Source of the DNA: CAZKTO01 sp964555685
Lineage (GTDB): Bacteria; Chloroflexota; Dehalococcoidia; SHYB01
Direction of reading: 5' to 3'
Assembly (NCBI GenBank): GCA_964555685.1
Contig: CAZKTO010000004.1
Coordinates: forward strand, 14,068 to 78,067
Length of the DNA stretch: 64,000 bases
A program made the translations under genes and the position numbers. Positions 51,563-60,137 of the stretch are shown here, one piece after another (positions within the stretch are counted from its first letter, which is position 1; each line of letters begins with the position of its first letter). The notes beneath the pieces are model-generated. The model was not told the origin of the DNA. It saw nothing but the letters and a program-made list of their open reading frames with translations, and did not search any database.

Positions 51563-52564
51563 ATGGGACAAGTCCGACACGAGGTCTCTATCGAAGGTTC
51601 GCACTTCGAAAGGGCGAGCGCTCTCCTGCCGCCGGGTCTGTTTGAGTCCGTCAAGGCAGACGCCCAAAAGGTGATCCCTGCGTTGGCGAAGGACAAGAAG
51701 GTCACGGCCGCCATCGAACAGGTGGTTTGGCAGCTAGGCACTCGCCACGAGCTCTTTCGCGGAGACAGCCGGTCAATGGATGCGGTTCCCGATGAGAGCA
51801 TTCACCTCGTGGTCACATCTCCCCCGTATTGGACCCTCAAGAACTACCCATCCCAAGCAGGGCAGTTGGGAGGCATCGATGGCTACGATGCCTTTCTTGT
51901 CGAGCTTGACAAGGCCTGGCGCCATGCCTATCGAGTGCTCGTACCTGGGGGCCGGCTGGTGGTTGTGGTGGGAGACGTTTGCTTGCCGCGCCGGTCCAAC
52001 GGCAGGCACGTGGTCTACCCGCTGCACGCGAGCATCCAGGAGCACTGCCGGGCCATCGGCTTCGATAACCTGGGACCCATCATCTGGTACAAGATCGCCA
52101 ACGCGAAGTTTGAAGTTGAAAATGGCTCGCGGTTTCTTGGCAAGCCGTACGAGCCCAACGCGATCATCAAGAACGACATCGAGTACGTCCTGTTCCAGAG
52201 GAAACCAGGCAACTATCGTCAACCCAGCCTGCTTCAGCGCGTCCTATCGGTAATACCAGAGGACTGTCACCGGGAGTGGTTCCAACAAGTGTGGAACCTC
52301 GGTGGCGCATCCACCAGGCATCACCCCGCCCCCTTTCCATTGGCCCTTGCCGAACGCCTCATCCGCATGTTCTCCTTTGCGGGGGATACCGTTCTTGACC
52401 CGTTCATGGGAACGGGTACGACCAATCTCGCGGCTGCCCGCTGGGGGCGCAACAGCACCGGCTTCGAGATCAATGAAACGTATCTTGAGATGGCACGTCG
52501 GCGCCTAGCCCACGCCAAGAGCCACCAATCGCGAATGACGGACCTTGTGTCCGAGGGTCAATGA
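51563..52564 (+). CDS. Site-specific DNA methyltransferase (beta-class amino-methyltransferase)
   Basis: 333 aa. Catalytic motif TSPPYWTLKNYPSQAG near residue 88 (SPPY, as in N4-cytosine and some N6-adenine enzymes). The SAM-binding motif lies at the C-terminal end in DTVLDPFMGTGTTNLAAARWGR (core DPFMGTGTT), which gives the beta-class order of motifs. FEINETYLEMARRRL follows. Its stop overlaps the start of the PaeR7I-like nuclease gene (ATGATG), so the two form a coupled restriction-modification operon; the methylase should protect the nuclease's sites. Base composition is lower in GC than recA upstream, which suggests transfer. ATG 51563 is preferred to a TTG 24 bases upstream. Confidence 0.9.
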   Translation: MGQVRHEVSIEGSHFERASALLPPGLFESVKADAQKVIPALAKDKKVTAAIEQVVWQLGTRHELFRGDSRSMDAVPDESIHLVVTSPPYWTLKNYPSQAGQLGGIDGYDAFLVELDKAWRHAYRVLVPGGRLVVVVGDVCLPRRSNGRHVVYPLHASIQEHCRAIGFDNLGPIIWYKIANAKFEVENGSRFLGKPYEPNAIIKNDIEYVLFQRKPGNYRQPSLLQRVLSVIPEDCHREWFQQVWNLGGASTRHHPAPFPLALAERLIRMFSFAGDTVLDPFMGTGTTNLAAARWGRNSTGFEINETYLEMARRRLAHAKSHQSRMTDLVSEGQ

Positions 52565-53290
52565 TGGCGGCCGGCCGGTCATCGCCGGTGTTCTCGGAAG
52601 CAGTCAGGGCGTTCTGGAAGACGAGGACTCTCCAGGCAGCCGGCCAGCGACAGCGCGGCAAGTCCGATCAAGGGGCTCGCGGTGCGGTGACGGGCGGCCG
52701 ACAGATGGACGGCTTTGCGAGAACCTTGTCCGAGGCCCTGCTCTCCGCTGGCGTGGGAAGCGGCGACATACACCGTCGCCGAAGGGTGGAGATCCCAGGG
52801 TATTACCGGCCCACAAAGCAGTGGGATTTGCTGGTCGTGGTCAAGGGAGCGCTCTTGGCGGCCATCGAGCTCAAGTCTCAGGTTGGCCCCTCCTTTGGCA
52901 ATAACTTCAACAACCGCACCGAAGAGGCAATGGGGAGCGCCCTGGACACCTGGACCGCCTATCGTGAGGGTGCCTTCAGCGCCGCGCCTGCCCCATGGCT
53001 TGGCTACCTTCTTCATCTTGGAGAACTGTCCTCAATCGCGGACCTCAGTGAGAGTGCAAGAGCCACACTTTCGCGTGTTCCCGGAGTTTCGGGAAGCGTC
53101 TTACGCCAAGCGATACGAAGTCTTCTGCCGCAAACTGGTCCGAGAACGTCAATACAGCGCGGCGTGCTTCCTCATGGCGGACCGGCGTAAGGCAACCCAC
53201 GAGCCCAACTACAGTGAACCAGCCAGAGACTTGTCGGCGGCGGTCTTCCTGAAGGAACTGCTCGCATCTGTCCGTGCTCGTGTTGGGTGA
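52561..53290 (+). pseudogene. PaeR7I/XhoI-family type II restriction endonuclease, frameshifted
   Basis: The first frame, to about 53019, encodes AVRAFWKTR, GKSDQGARGAVTGGRQMDGF, GYYRPTKQWDLLVVVKGALL and AAIELKSQVGPSFGNNFNNR, the near-continuous signature of PaeR7I-type enzymes (PD-(D/E)xK: WDLLV...ELK). The matching C-terminus, EPHFRVFPEFREASYAKRYE and VFCRKLVRERQYSAACFL, is in the next frame to the stop at 53290. One extra G at about 53020 (CATCTTG|GAGAAC) would explain it. As read, the nuclease is truncated. Known PaeR7I/XhoI enzymes cut CTCGAG. A sequencing error is possible. Confidence 0.85.
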
Positions 53291-53333
53291 CGGCTTTCCG
53301 GTTCTCTGAGTCTCAGCCCCCGCCTCCCGCCCG

Positions 53334-53362
53334 TTGACGTAATCACAACCCCGGCGTATAGT
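53334..53362 (+). promoter_or_regulatory. Sigma70-type promoter of guaB3
   Basis: TTGACG (53334-53339), 17 bp, TATAGT (53357-53362). The 145-base leader to the start at 53508 is G/C-rich, and I recognise no riboswitch in it. Confidence 0.65.
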
Positions 53363-53507
53363 TTCCCTCCAAAGACGGGACACCCGCACCCTGCCCATGA
53401 CGTAGGGGCCCGTGAGTACCCAGCGGGTCTCCCCCGGCGCCGCGACGGGCCCCCGTCCTCGGTGGTCCGCCCTCCGCCCAAGCGGCCCGTCCCGCACAGG
53501 AGGAAGA

Positions 53508-54653
53508 ATGGAGCGGCCCCAGTTCAAACCCCTTCGCCGGGCCTACGGTTTCGACGAGGTCTCCATCGTCCCCAGCGACGTCACCATCAACCCTGACCAG
53601 ACCAGTACCGAGCTTGCCATCGGCCCGCACACGATCAGGATCCCCGTCCTGGCCGCCGCTCTCGATGCCCTCGTCTCCCCCCAGACCGCCGTCCTCATGA
53701 CCCAGTTGGGGGGCCTCGCCGTCATGAATATCGAGGGGCTCCAGGGCCGCTACGAGCGCCCCGACGAGGTCCTCCAGGAGATCGCCAGCGTCCCCCAGGC
53801 CCAGGCCACGGCCCTGCTCCAGAAGGTCTACTCCGCGCCCATCCAGGAGAGATACGTCGGCGAGCGCGTCCGTGAGGTGAAGCGCGGCGGCGGCCTCTGC
53901 GCCATCTCCATGACCCCCGCCAACACCAAGCGCCTGGCCCCAGCGGCCGTCGAGGCCGGCGCCGACATCGTCGTCATTCAGTCCACCGTCACCACGGCCC
54001 GCCACATCTCCAAGAGCCCTCGGGGCCTCAGCATCTCCGAGCTCATCCGGCAGCTCAAGGTCCCCGTCATGGTCGGCAACGCCGTGAGCTTCAGCTCCGC
54101 CCTCGAGCTCATGGAGACCGGCGTTGACGGTCTCCTCGTCGGCGTCGGCCCCGGCGCCATCTGCACCACCCGCGAGGTCATCGGCGTCGGCGTCCCCCAG
54201 GTGACGGCCACGCTGGACTGCGCCGCCGCACGCCAGGAGTACTACCGGCACACCGGCCGCTACGTCCCCATCATCACCGATGGCGGCATCCGTACCGGCG
54301 GCGACCTGTGCAAGGCCATCGCCAGCGGGGCCGATGGCGTGATGCTGGGCTCCCAGCTCGCCACCTGCGCCGAGGCGCCGGGCCGCGGCTTCAGCTGGGG
54401 CATGGCCAGCCCCCACATGGACCTGCCGAGAGGCACCCGCATCAAGGTCGGCTCCAGGGGCCCGCTCAAGAAGATCCTCTTCGGTCCCGCCTCCGTCTCC
54501 GATGGCACCGAGAACTACGTGGGCGCCCTCAAGACCTGCATGGGCTACTGCGGCGCCCCCACCATCCGCGACCTCCAGCGCTGCGAGCTGATCATCGCCC
54601 CCGCCATCCGCACCGAGGGCAAGTATCTCCAGCTCACCCAGAACCTGAACTAG
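53508..54653 (+). CDS. guaB3: GuaB3-family IMP dehydrogenase
   Basis: A 381-aa TIM-barrel enzyme without the CBS domains of GuaB. The catalytic Cys loop is GVGPGAICTTREVIGVG and phosphate-binding DGGIRTGGDLCKAIASGADG follows. The mobile C-terminal part has RGTRIKVGSRGPLKKIL and VGALKTCMGYCGAPTIRDLQ (core CMGYCGA). GuaB3 proteins are known from actinobacteria, cyanobacteria and relatives as IMP dehydrogenase-like enzymes of guanine nucleotide synthesis. ATG 53508 follows AGGAGGAAG. Full length. GMP reductase activity is the less likely alternative. Confidence 0.92.
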   Translation: MERPQFKPLRRAYGFDEVSIVPSDVTINPDQTSTELAIGPHTIRIPVLAAALDALVSPQTAVLMTQLGGLAVMNIEGLQGRYERPDEVLQEIASVPQAQATALLQKVYSAPIQERYVGERVREVKRGGGLCAISMTPANTKRLAPAAVEAGADIVVIQSTVTTARHISKSPRGLSISELIRQLKVPVMVGNAVSFSSALELMETGVDGLLVGVGPGAICTTREVIGVGVPQVTATLDCAAARQEYYRHTGRYVPIITDGGIRTGGDLCKAIASGADGVMLGSQLATCAEAPGRGFSWGMASPHMDLPRGTRIKVGSRGPLKKILFGPASVSDGTENYVGALKTCMGYCGAPTIRDLQRCELIIAPAIRTEGKYLQLTQNLN

Positions 54654-54763
54654 GGACGGGGGACCAGGAGCCGCCACCTCATTTCTTGGCTGTCCATCCC
54701 CAGTCCCAAGCTCCGAGACCCTACTGAGGCGTGCATTGTGCGCTAAACCAGCCCTGTTTCATC

Positions 54764-54846
54764 TTCTCTCTCCCCTGGCGGGAGAGAGCCAGAGAGAGGG
54801 GGATCACCCTCTCCCTAGCCCTCTCCCGTCGAGGGAGAGGGAGTTT
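54764..54846 (+). repeat. Hairpin repeat pair, GAGGGAGAGGGAGTTT variant
   Basis: TCTCTCCCCTGGCGGGAGAGA hairpin (trimmed: CTCTCCC/GGGAGAG) followed by CCCTCTCCCGTCGAGGGAGA and GGGAGTTT. A close copy lies at 57171-57254. This variant lacks the GGTTAGGG tail. Confidence 0.8.
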
Positions 54847-54910
54847 AGTGGTCAGCGCACTCCTCTGTAATTCCTGGTCCATCCCCAGTCCCTGCTCCAG
54901 GAGGCCCGGC

Positions 54911-55693
54911 GTGGACTACCAGACTATCAAGTACGAGAGTGTCGGCGACCACATCGTCCTCGTCACGCTGAACCGCCCCGAGCGCGCCAACGCCCTCAAC
55001 CGCACCCTCTTCGAGGAGCTGGACGACGCGACCAGGAAGATCGAGCGGGACAAGGACGTCCACGTCTGGATGCTGACGGGCGCCCCCCGGCCCGACGGCC
55101 GGCCCTGGTTCACCGCCGGCGCCGACCTCAAGGCCCACGGCGAGGTTGGGCCCACGCCCCACTGGCTCGCGAACGAGGTCCTCAACCGCATCGACTCCAT
55201 GCCCAAGCCCTCCATCGCCGTCATCGATGGCTTCTGCACCACCGGCGGCATGGAGCTCATCCTCAGCCTCGACCTTCGCGTCGCCTCCGAGACGGCCCAG
55301 TTCTGCGATTGGCACCTCAAGAACACCGGCGCCGGCATCGGCGGCTGGGGCGCCGCCACCCGCCTCTCCCGCCTCGTCGGCCTCGACAAGGCCAAGGAGC
55401 TCCTCCTCACCGGCATCGTTATCGATGGGAAAGAGGCCCACCGCATCGGCCTGGTCAACCGTGTCTTCCCGCCGGCCAAGCTCATGGAGGGCGCCCTGGA
55501 GATGGGCAAGACCGTCGCCGGGATGCGGCCCGATGGCGTCCGCCTCACCATGGGCTTCCTTGAGTCGCAGCGCGATATGGACCTCCACGAGGCGCTCCAC
55601 TGGGCCGATACGGTCGACGGCTACATGGGCATCAACCGCCGCTTCACCGACATGACGCAGCGCTTCGAAGAGCGCCAGAAGGCCAAGCCGTAG
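54911..55693 (+). CDS. Enoyl-CoA hydratase/isomerase family protein
   Basis: 260 aa from GTG 54911 (AGGAGG 6 bp upstream). LVTLNRPERANALNRTLFEE is the start of the crotonase fold; oxyanion hole residues lie in FTAGADLKAHG and GFCTTGGMELILSLDLRVAS (core TTGGMELIL). In HLKNTGAGIGGWGAATRLSR the usual Glu is absent, so the chemistry may be isomerase- or ligase-like rather than hydration. It is flanked by repeats and has its own ribosome site. It is one of three crotonase-fold genes in this window. Confidence 0.9.
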   Translation: MDYQTIKYESVGDHIVLVTLNRPERANALNRTLFEELDDATRKIERDKDVHVWMLTGAPRPDGRPWFTAGADLKAHGEVGPTPHWLANEVLNRIDSMPKPSIAVIDGFCTTGGMELILSLDLRVASETAQFCDWHLKNTGAGIGGWGAATRLSRLVGLDKAKELLLTGIVIDGKEAHRIGLVNRVFPPAKLMEGALEMGKTVAGMRPDGVRLTMGFLESQRDMDLHEALHWADTVDGYMGINRRFTDMTQRFEERQKAKP

Positions 55694-55772
55694 CGCCCGC
55701 CCGCCGTAGGCGGGTGCTGGGACTGCAGGGGCGGCCGGCGCTCACGTCTCAGGCGATGCAAGCGATCCTCCC

Positions 55773-56732
55773 ATGACGACCCCCCGCGTCCACATCGCCG
55801 GCTCCCTGGCCTACGACCGCATCATGGACTTCCCCGGCCGCTTCGCTGACCACATCCTGCCGGACAAGGTCCACATGCTGAACGTCAGCTTCACCGTGAA
55901 CGGCATGGTCGAGCGCCCCGGTGGAACGGCGGGCAACATCGCCTACGCCCTGGCGCTCCTGGGCGAGCGGCCCGTCATCATGGCCACCATCGGCCACGAC
56001 CACCAGCGCTACTTCCAGTGGCTCGATAGCTGCGGCATCTCCACGGAAGGCATCCGCGTTATCGAGGACGAGTTCACCGCCTGCGCCCACATCACCACCG
56101 ACCTCTCGGACAACCAGATCACCGGCTTCAACCCCGGCGCCATGAAGCGTACTTCCGACTACGACCTCTCTCATGTGCCCGCCTCCGGGACCGTCGTCGT
56201 CATCGCTGCCGGCAACGTCGAGGACATGACGTGCTACCGGGACGTCTGCCGCCAGCGTGGCATCGACTACATCTTCGACCCTGGCCAGTCGCTCCCCATC
56301 TGGGAGCCCAAGGCCCTCGCCCGGGCCATCGAGGGCGCCCGCGTGCTCATCTCCAACGACTACGAGCTGGAGATGATCATGAGCCGCACCGGCCTGACGA
56401 AGGGCGACCTCCTGGCCCGCACCGGCGCCGTCATCACGACCAGGGGCGAGCACGGGTCTGTCGTCTCTACTCGTGACGGCGAGGTCCACGTCCCGGCCGT
56501 CAAGCTGGCGCGGCCGCCCATCGATCCCACGGGCGCCGGCGACGCCTATCGGGGTGGGCTGGTCAAGGCTCTCGTCACTGGCAAAGGCCTCATCGAGGGC
56601 GCGAGGATGGGGTCCGTCTGCGGCTCCTTTGCCGTCGAGCGCCAGGGGACGCAAACGTACACCTTCACCCCCGCCGAGTTCGAGGCACGCTACCGCGCGA
56701 CGTATGGGTACGCGCCCGCCAAGCTGGCGTAG
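55773..56732 (+). CDS. PfkB-family carbohydrate/nucleoside kinase
   Basis: A 319-aa ribokinase-fold enzyme. N-terminal GSLAYDRIMDFPGRF, substrate-side GGTAGNIAYALALLG (the PfkB glycine motif), VITTRGEHGS, and the C-terminal signature DPTGAGDAYRGGLVKAL with catalytic Asp in GAGD. Members phosphorylate sugars or nucleosides; the MDFPGRFADHI start with NVSF resembles adenosine-kinase-like bacterial proteins, so adenosine or ribose are candidate substrates. A purine link is mildly supported by nearby guaB3. Confidence 0.9.
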   Translation: MTTPRVHIAGSLAYDRIMDFPGRFADHILPDKVHMLNVSFTVNGMVERPGGTAGNIAYALALLGERPVIMATIGHDHQRYFQWLDSCGISTEGIRVIEDEFTACAHITTDLSDNQITGFNPGAMKRTSDYDLSHVPASGTVVVIAAGNVEDMTCYRDVCRQRGIDYIFDPGQSLPIWEPKALARAIEGARVLISNDYELEMIMSRTGLTKGDLLARTGAVITTRGEHGSVVSTRDGEVHVPAVKLARPPIDPTGAGDAYRGGLVKALVTGKGLIEGARMGSVCGSFAVERQGTQTYTFTPAEFEARYRATYGYAPAKLA

Positions 56733-56766
56733 CTGGCCCCGCGACGACGGCGCCGACCTTCGCCGC

Positions 56767-57093
56767 TCAGAGCCCCACGGATAGGCCCGAGGCGTCCCGC
56801 CTGAGCTCGCGCACCTCCACGATGGCGTCCGTGTTCAGGGGCCCGTAGATGTGCGGGAACGGCTCGGCGTCGCCCGCCTCCTCCTCGCGGATCTCCGCCC
56901 GCACCCGCGCCCGCGCGATGCACAGGACCGCCACCCGCTCATGCTGGCGAAAGAGGCGGTTCGCCACCCGCAGCGCCTGGGCGGCGCTCCCCGCCGCGTG
57001 GATGAACCCCTGTTGTTCGAGGCTCGGCGGCCGGTACTCCGCCTGCGCCAGTACGCCCGGGGCCTCCGCCGCGGGAAGCAGGTGAAAGATCAA
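56767..57093 (-). CDS. DUF952 family protein
   Basis: 108 aa with the full DUF952 pattern: FHLLPAAEAPGVLAQAEYRP, SLEQQGFIHAAGSAAQAL and FPHIYGPLNTDAIVEV. The conserved Phe-Ile-His and His-Ile-Tyr-Gly-Pro-Leu motifs suggest a small catalytic or ligand-binding site, and the family is sometimes annotated as glutathione S-transferase-like without proof. It is convergent with the PfkB kinase gene. No defect is seen. Confidence 0.88.
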   Translation of the reverse strand: MIFHLLPAAEAPGVLAQAEYRPPSLEQQGFIHAAGSAAQALRVANRLFRQHERVAVLCIARARVRAEIREEEAGDAEPFPHIYGPLNTDAIVEVRELRRDASGLSVGL

Positions 57094-57170
57094 GGATGCA
57101 CTGCATTCCTCAATGACCAGCAGGGGCCTTGCCCAAAAAGTGGTGGCGCTAAGCCCGGACCCTCACACCT

Positions 57171-57254
57171 CCTCTCCGCTGGCGGGAGAGGACAAGAGGA
57201 GAGGGGGAATTGGCCACCCTCTCCCCAACCCTCTCCCGTCGAGGGAGAGGGAGT
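57171..57254 (+). repeat. Hairpin repeat pair, GAGGGAGAGGGAGTTT variant, second copy
   Basis: CCTCTCCGCTGGCGGGAGAGG, trimmed here to its arms CCTCTCC/GGAGAGG, then CCCTCTCCCGTCGAGGGAGA and GGGAGTTTT. It matches 54764-54846 closely. Confidence 0.8.
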
Positions 57255-57332
57255 TTTGAGGCAAAGCCGACCAGCAGGTAAGAGGGCGGGCCTCACAGCG
57301 CCGGCAGGCGCCTGAACGTTGTGCCGATCACC

Positions 57333-57851
57333 CTACAGATTCTCGCGCAGGTACCGCCCGCGATAGCCCTCGCTGGCCTCTCGCTCCAGCCGGAAGAAGA
57401 CGAGCTGGAGCACCCGCGCGTTCCGCTCCAGCACGAACCCCTGTGGGTTGTAGACGACCATCAGGCTCTCGGACCGGCCCGAGTAGCCCGCGTCCCACAC
57501 CGCCGTGTGGAGGGCCACGCCGCACCGCAGCAGGCTCGAGCGGGTACGCCCCATCGCCGCGAGATCGAGCGGCAGGTGCACCACCTCGTTCATGGTGATG
57601 AGGTAGGCGCCGGGCGAGAGGTGCGCCCGGCCCGCCTCGTCGAACGGGACCGGCTCCCGCTCCGAGAGGCGGCGGGCCTCGTTGGAGAAGCCGGCGGCCC
57701 CGGGCGAGGTCAGGCGGGCCGCCTCTCGCGCCGTGAGGTCGATCCCGTTGGGCTGGAGCTGGGTCTCGGCGTCCAGCAGCCCCTCGACGAGCGGCGGCGT
57801 ACCCCGCATGCGTTCAAGGATGGACTGTCGGTCGAGGAGCGCGCCGGCCAT
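57333..57851 (-). CDS. dUTPase/dCTP deaminase superfamily protein
   Basis: 172 aa. GRTRSSLLRCGVALHTAVWD and AGYSGRSESLMVVYNPQGFV are the conserved trimeric dUTPase/dCTP-deaminase core (RSSLxR...DxGYxG). Leu-Gln-Pro-Asn-Gly-Ile-Asp in LQPNGIDLTAREAARL matches the other core strand. ATG 57851 is used; upstream frame lacks the fold. The enzyme would produce dUMP or convert dCTP, keeping uracil out of DNA. The sequence looks like the archaeal/Chloroflexota dUTPase type, but the deaminase alternative stays open. Confidence 0.87.
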   Translation of the reverse strand: MAGALLDRQSILERMRGTPPLVEGLLDAETQLQPNGIDLTAREAARLTSPGAAGFSNEARRLSEREPVPFDEAGRAHLSPGAYLITMNEVVHLPLDLAAMGRTRSSLLRCGVALHTAVWDAGYSGRSESLMVVYNPQGFVLERNARVLQLVFFRLEREASEGYRGRYLRENL

Positions 57852-58101
57852 GGGCCCTCCACGGCGTCGCACGGTGCGCCTACTATAGCAGCCCAAGGTG
57901 TCGCCTGCGCGCAATAGGGGCGCACCCCCTACAGGATGACAGGGGGCGGCGGACACCCGGCTGCGCACCAGCCTCCGGTGGGCCCGCCTGCGGCGGGCCC
58001 ACCTACACGTGATACGTTGCCCGTTGCGACGCCCTGCCCTTCTTGTCGGCGCTGCCGGCTGGTACAATCACGCCGTTCCAGCCTGTCGCGGAGGTGATCC
58101 T

Positions 58102-58920
58102 GTGCTGACCAAAGACCAGCTCACTGTGCCCACGGTCAAGGAGATGTTCGATCTCGCCCGGCGCATCCACAAGGGCGAGGGCATGTCCTACTGGATCGAG
58201 CCCGAGACCGTCCCGTCCAAGGAGTACCGCGACCGCATCGCCGCTATCCTCCTGCGGCACGGCCTCCTGGAGAGCTCCGGCGGGCCCGCCTTCTTCAATC
58301 TCATCCGCTACGCTCCCCATCCCCGCGTCGGCGAGGCCCTCTGCGACATCGCTCTCGACGAGGTCCGGCACGGCCGCATGCTCCTGGAGTGCCTGGACCC
58401 CTTCGGCGTCGAGTACCGGGCCGCCTTCCGCGAGATGGTCGCCGCCGACTACCGTGCGCGCATGCACCGGGTCGGCATGTCCACCGCCCGCGGCGAGCCG
58501 TCCAGCTGGGCCGACGTCCTCGCCTTCACCATGCTCATCGATCCCGCCGGCATCCTCATCGTCGGCATGCGGCTCCTCAGCAACTACGGTCCCCTGGCCC
58601 GCGCCAGCGCCCGCACGCTGCTCGACGAGGAGGGGCACGCAGCCTTCTGGGAGCGCTGGGGCCAGGACCATCTCGCCAGCGCCGCCGGGCGTGCCGAGGT
58701 CCAGGCCTCCGTCGACCGTTTCATGGCCACCTCCCTTGGCACCCTCGGCCGGCCCAAGGCCGTCAACGCCAACTTCGCTCGTGAGCAGGAGCTGGGCATC
58801 TGGAAGATCGACCCCGGCGAGCTCCAGCCCGTGCTCAAAGCGATGCTCCAGCGCTCCATCGAGCCGCTGGGCCTGCGCGTGCCGGAGGTCGCCCCGGACT
58901 ACGGGGCGGCGTTCTGGTAG
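58102..58920 (+). CDS. PaaA-like ferritin-superfamily protein
   Basis: 272 aa from GTG 58102 (GGAGGTG upstream). Ferritin-like diiron residues are in DIALDEVRHGRMLLE (ExxH) and TLLDEEGHAAFWERWG (ExxH), the pattern of PaaA/PaaC-like phenylacetyl-CoA epoxidase subunits and AurF-like oxygenases. It ends VAPDYGAAFW. No other paa genes are in the window, so the substrate is unknown. It is the second diiron-type protein here (see 49070-50206), which fits oxidative degradation in an aerobic organism. A possible -10 (TACAAT, 58063-58068) lies upstream. Confidence 0.82.
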   Translation: MLTKDQLTVPTVKEMFDLARRIHKGEGMSYWIEPETVPSKEYRDRIAAILLRHGLLESSGGPAFFNLIRYAPHPRVGEALCDIALDEVRHGRMLLECLDPFGVEYRAAFREMVAADYRARMHRVGMSTARGEPSSWADVLAFTMLIDPAGILIVGMRLLSNYGPLARASARTLLDEEGHAAFWERWGQDHLASAAGRAEVQASVDRFMATSLGTLGRPKAVNANFAREQELGIWKIDPGELQPVLKAMLQRSIEPLGLRVPEVAPDYGAAFW

Positions 58921-59558
58921 CTTGCGGCTGTCTCAACTGTCATAAAAGAGGCCGCTGGATACCCGCCCCGACGCATCGGGGCGGGCGGAAAGCGGCTCCC
59001 CGCCGAAGGCGGGGGCTCCGGAAGGGTTTGCCTTGGTGGCACGGTACACAACACGGCGGACGTTACTCCCCTGGCGATCTCTTGGATTTTGGGCTGGCAA
59101 GGCCCTAACCCCCTGGCCCCCTTCCCTAAAGAGGAAGGGGGTATCGTCCCTCTCCTCGCAGGAGAGGGACAGGAGGGAGAGGGCCGCATGGCTCGTGCCG
59201 CAATCGCGATTATTGAGGCACCCAGAAGCCCCGCAGCTTGCTGCGGGGTGCTTCACTCTGAGCCCCGACGTGTCGGGGCGAAGAATCTGGGAGTGGGGTG
59301 GGGTTCTCACTCCCCTCTGCTCTGGAAGGGCCCCGCCCCAGATGCTTCGTCGAGGACTCCTCAGCATGACAGGGGCCAGCGGGCTCGTTGACCGCACTGG
59401 TGTATGAATTAGGCCCTCTTGACAATTCTCCGGCGTTGTTGCAAACTTGATTTGAGACTAGTTCAAAACCGGGTCTGCATTCCGCGTACGGAGCGGCGCC
59501 AGCGACTCTCTCGGGTCCGCGGCGCCTGCGGGATGCGGCACCCACGGAGGAGGATCGC
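58921..59558 (-). repeat. Gene-free stretch with inverted composite repeat and REP-like hairpins
   Basis: 59102-59255 is the composite repeat of 4111-4262 in reverse orientation (CCTAACCCCCTGGCCCCC...CCCGCAGCTTGCTGCGGGG). 59259-59395 has the inside of the MITE-like family (CACTCTGAGCCCCGACG, CGAAGAATCTGGG, CCAGATGCTTCG) without clear TTGCAAA ends. 58964-59030 has a GCCCCGACGCATCGGGGCGGG hairpin, trimmed to CCCGACGCATCGGG. No gene found. Confidence 0.7.
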
Positions 59559-59942
59559 ATGGCTCGGATCCCGCACGTCAATGAGGCCTCCCGCCAGCTC
59601 GATCTCACGCTGGCGCGTATCCCTGTGCTCCTGGGCAACTGGACCGGGAGCATCGTCCGCGTCCCGCTCATCGGCATCCAGCTGGCCACCCACCTCCTCA
59701 CGGTCCCGCTGCTGGGCATGCAGGTGATGACGGGCATCATCGGCCAGATGGTCACCCGGCTCGACGCCGTCGTCGAGGCGCAGTCGGGCGGGCGCGACGC
59801 CTACGGGCGCGAGCAGGACACGGGCGACTACGCCCGCCGCCTGGGCGACATGCTGGGCGGCGAGGAGCCGGCCCCGCAGCCACGGCGGCCCGAGGTGACC
59901 TCGGCTCGCGCTCCTCGCGCTGCGGCTGGCGAGGCTCGGTAG
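59559..59942 (+). CDS. Hypothetical protein (127 aa)
   Basis: 127 aa starting MARIPHVNEASRQLDLTLAR. The middle is moderately hydrophobic (VRVPLIGIQLATHLLTVPLL and GMQVMTGIIGQMV), probably amphipathic or membrane-associated helices. The end is charged and Pro/Arg-rich. The ATG has GGAGGA 6-12 bp upstream, which supports translation. I recognise no family and no partner; it is isolated between a repeat-rich gap and the convergent trp operon. Confidence 0.6.
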   Translation: MARIPHVNEASRQLDLTLARIPVLLGNWTGSIVRVPLIGIQLATHLLTVPLLGMQVMTGIIGQMVTRLDAVVEAQSGGRDAYGREQDTGDYARRLGDMLGGEEPAPQPRRPEVTSARAPRAAAGEAR

Positions 59943-60137
59943 CACAGACCTTAGACGGCGGCGGGCGTCACGCCAACCCGGAGCGCCCGCCCCAACGAGA
60001 TCGGACCGGCCTGGCCGCTGCCCCGCCGCAGGCGGGCGGCCCTCCGCCTCCACCACGGGCGGGCCGGTAGAGCGCCGCGACCGCGAAGCGACCCTTCGCC
60101 CTCGCGGCGCTGCCTTTGGGGGAGCGGAGGCCCGGGC

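Noticed and set aside
57882..57887. TATAGT-like -10 box before the dUTPase-like gene (minus strand)
   Set aside because: No acceptable -35 box 16-18 bp upstream was found, so it is not annotated as a promoter.
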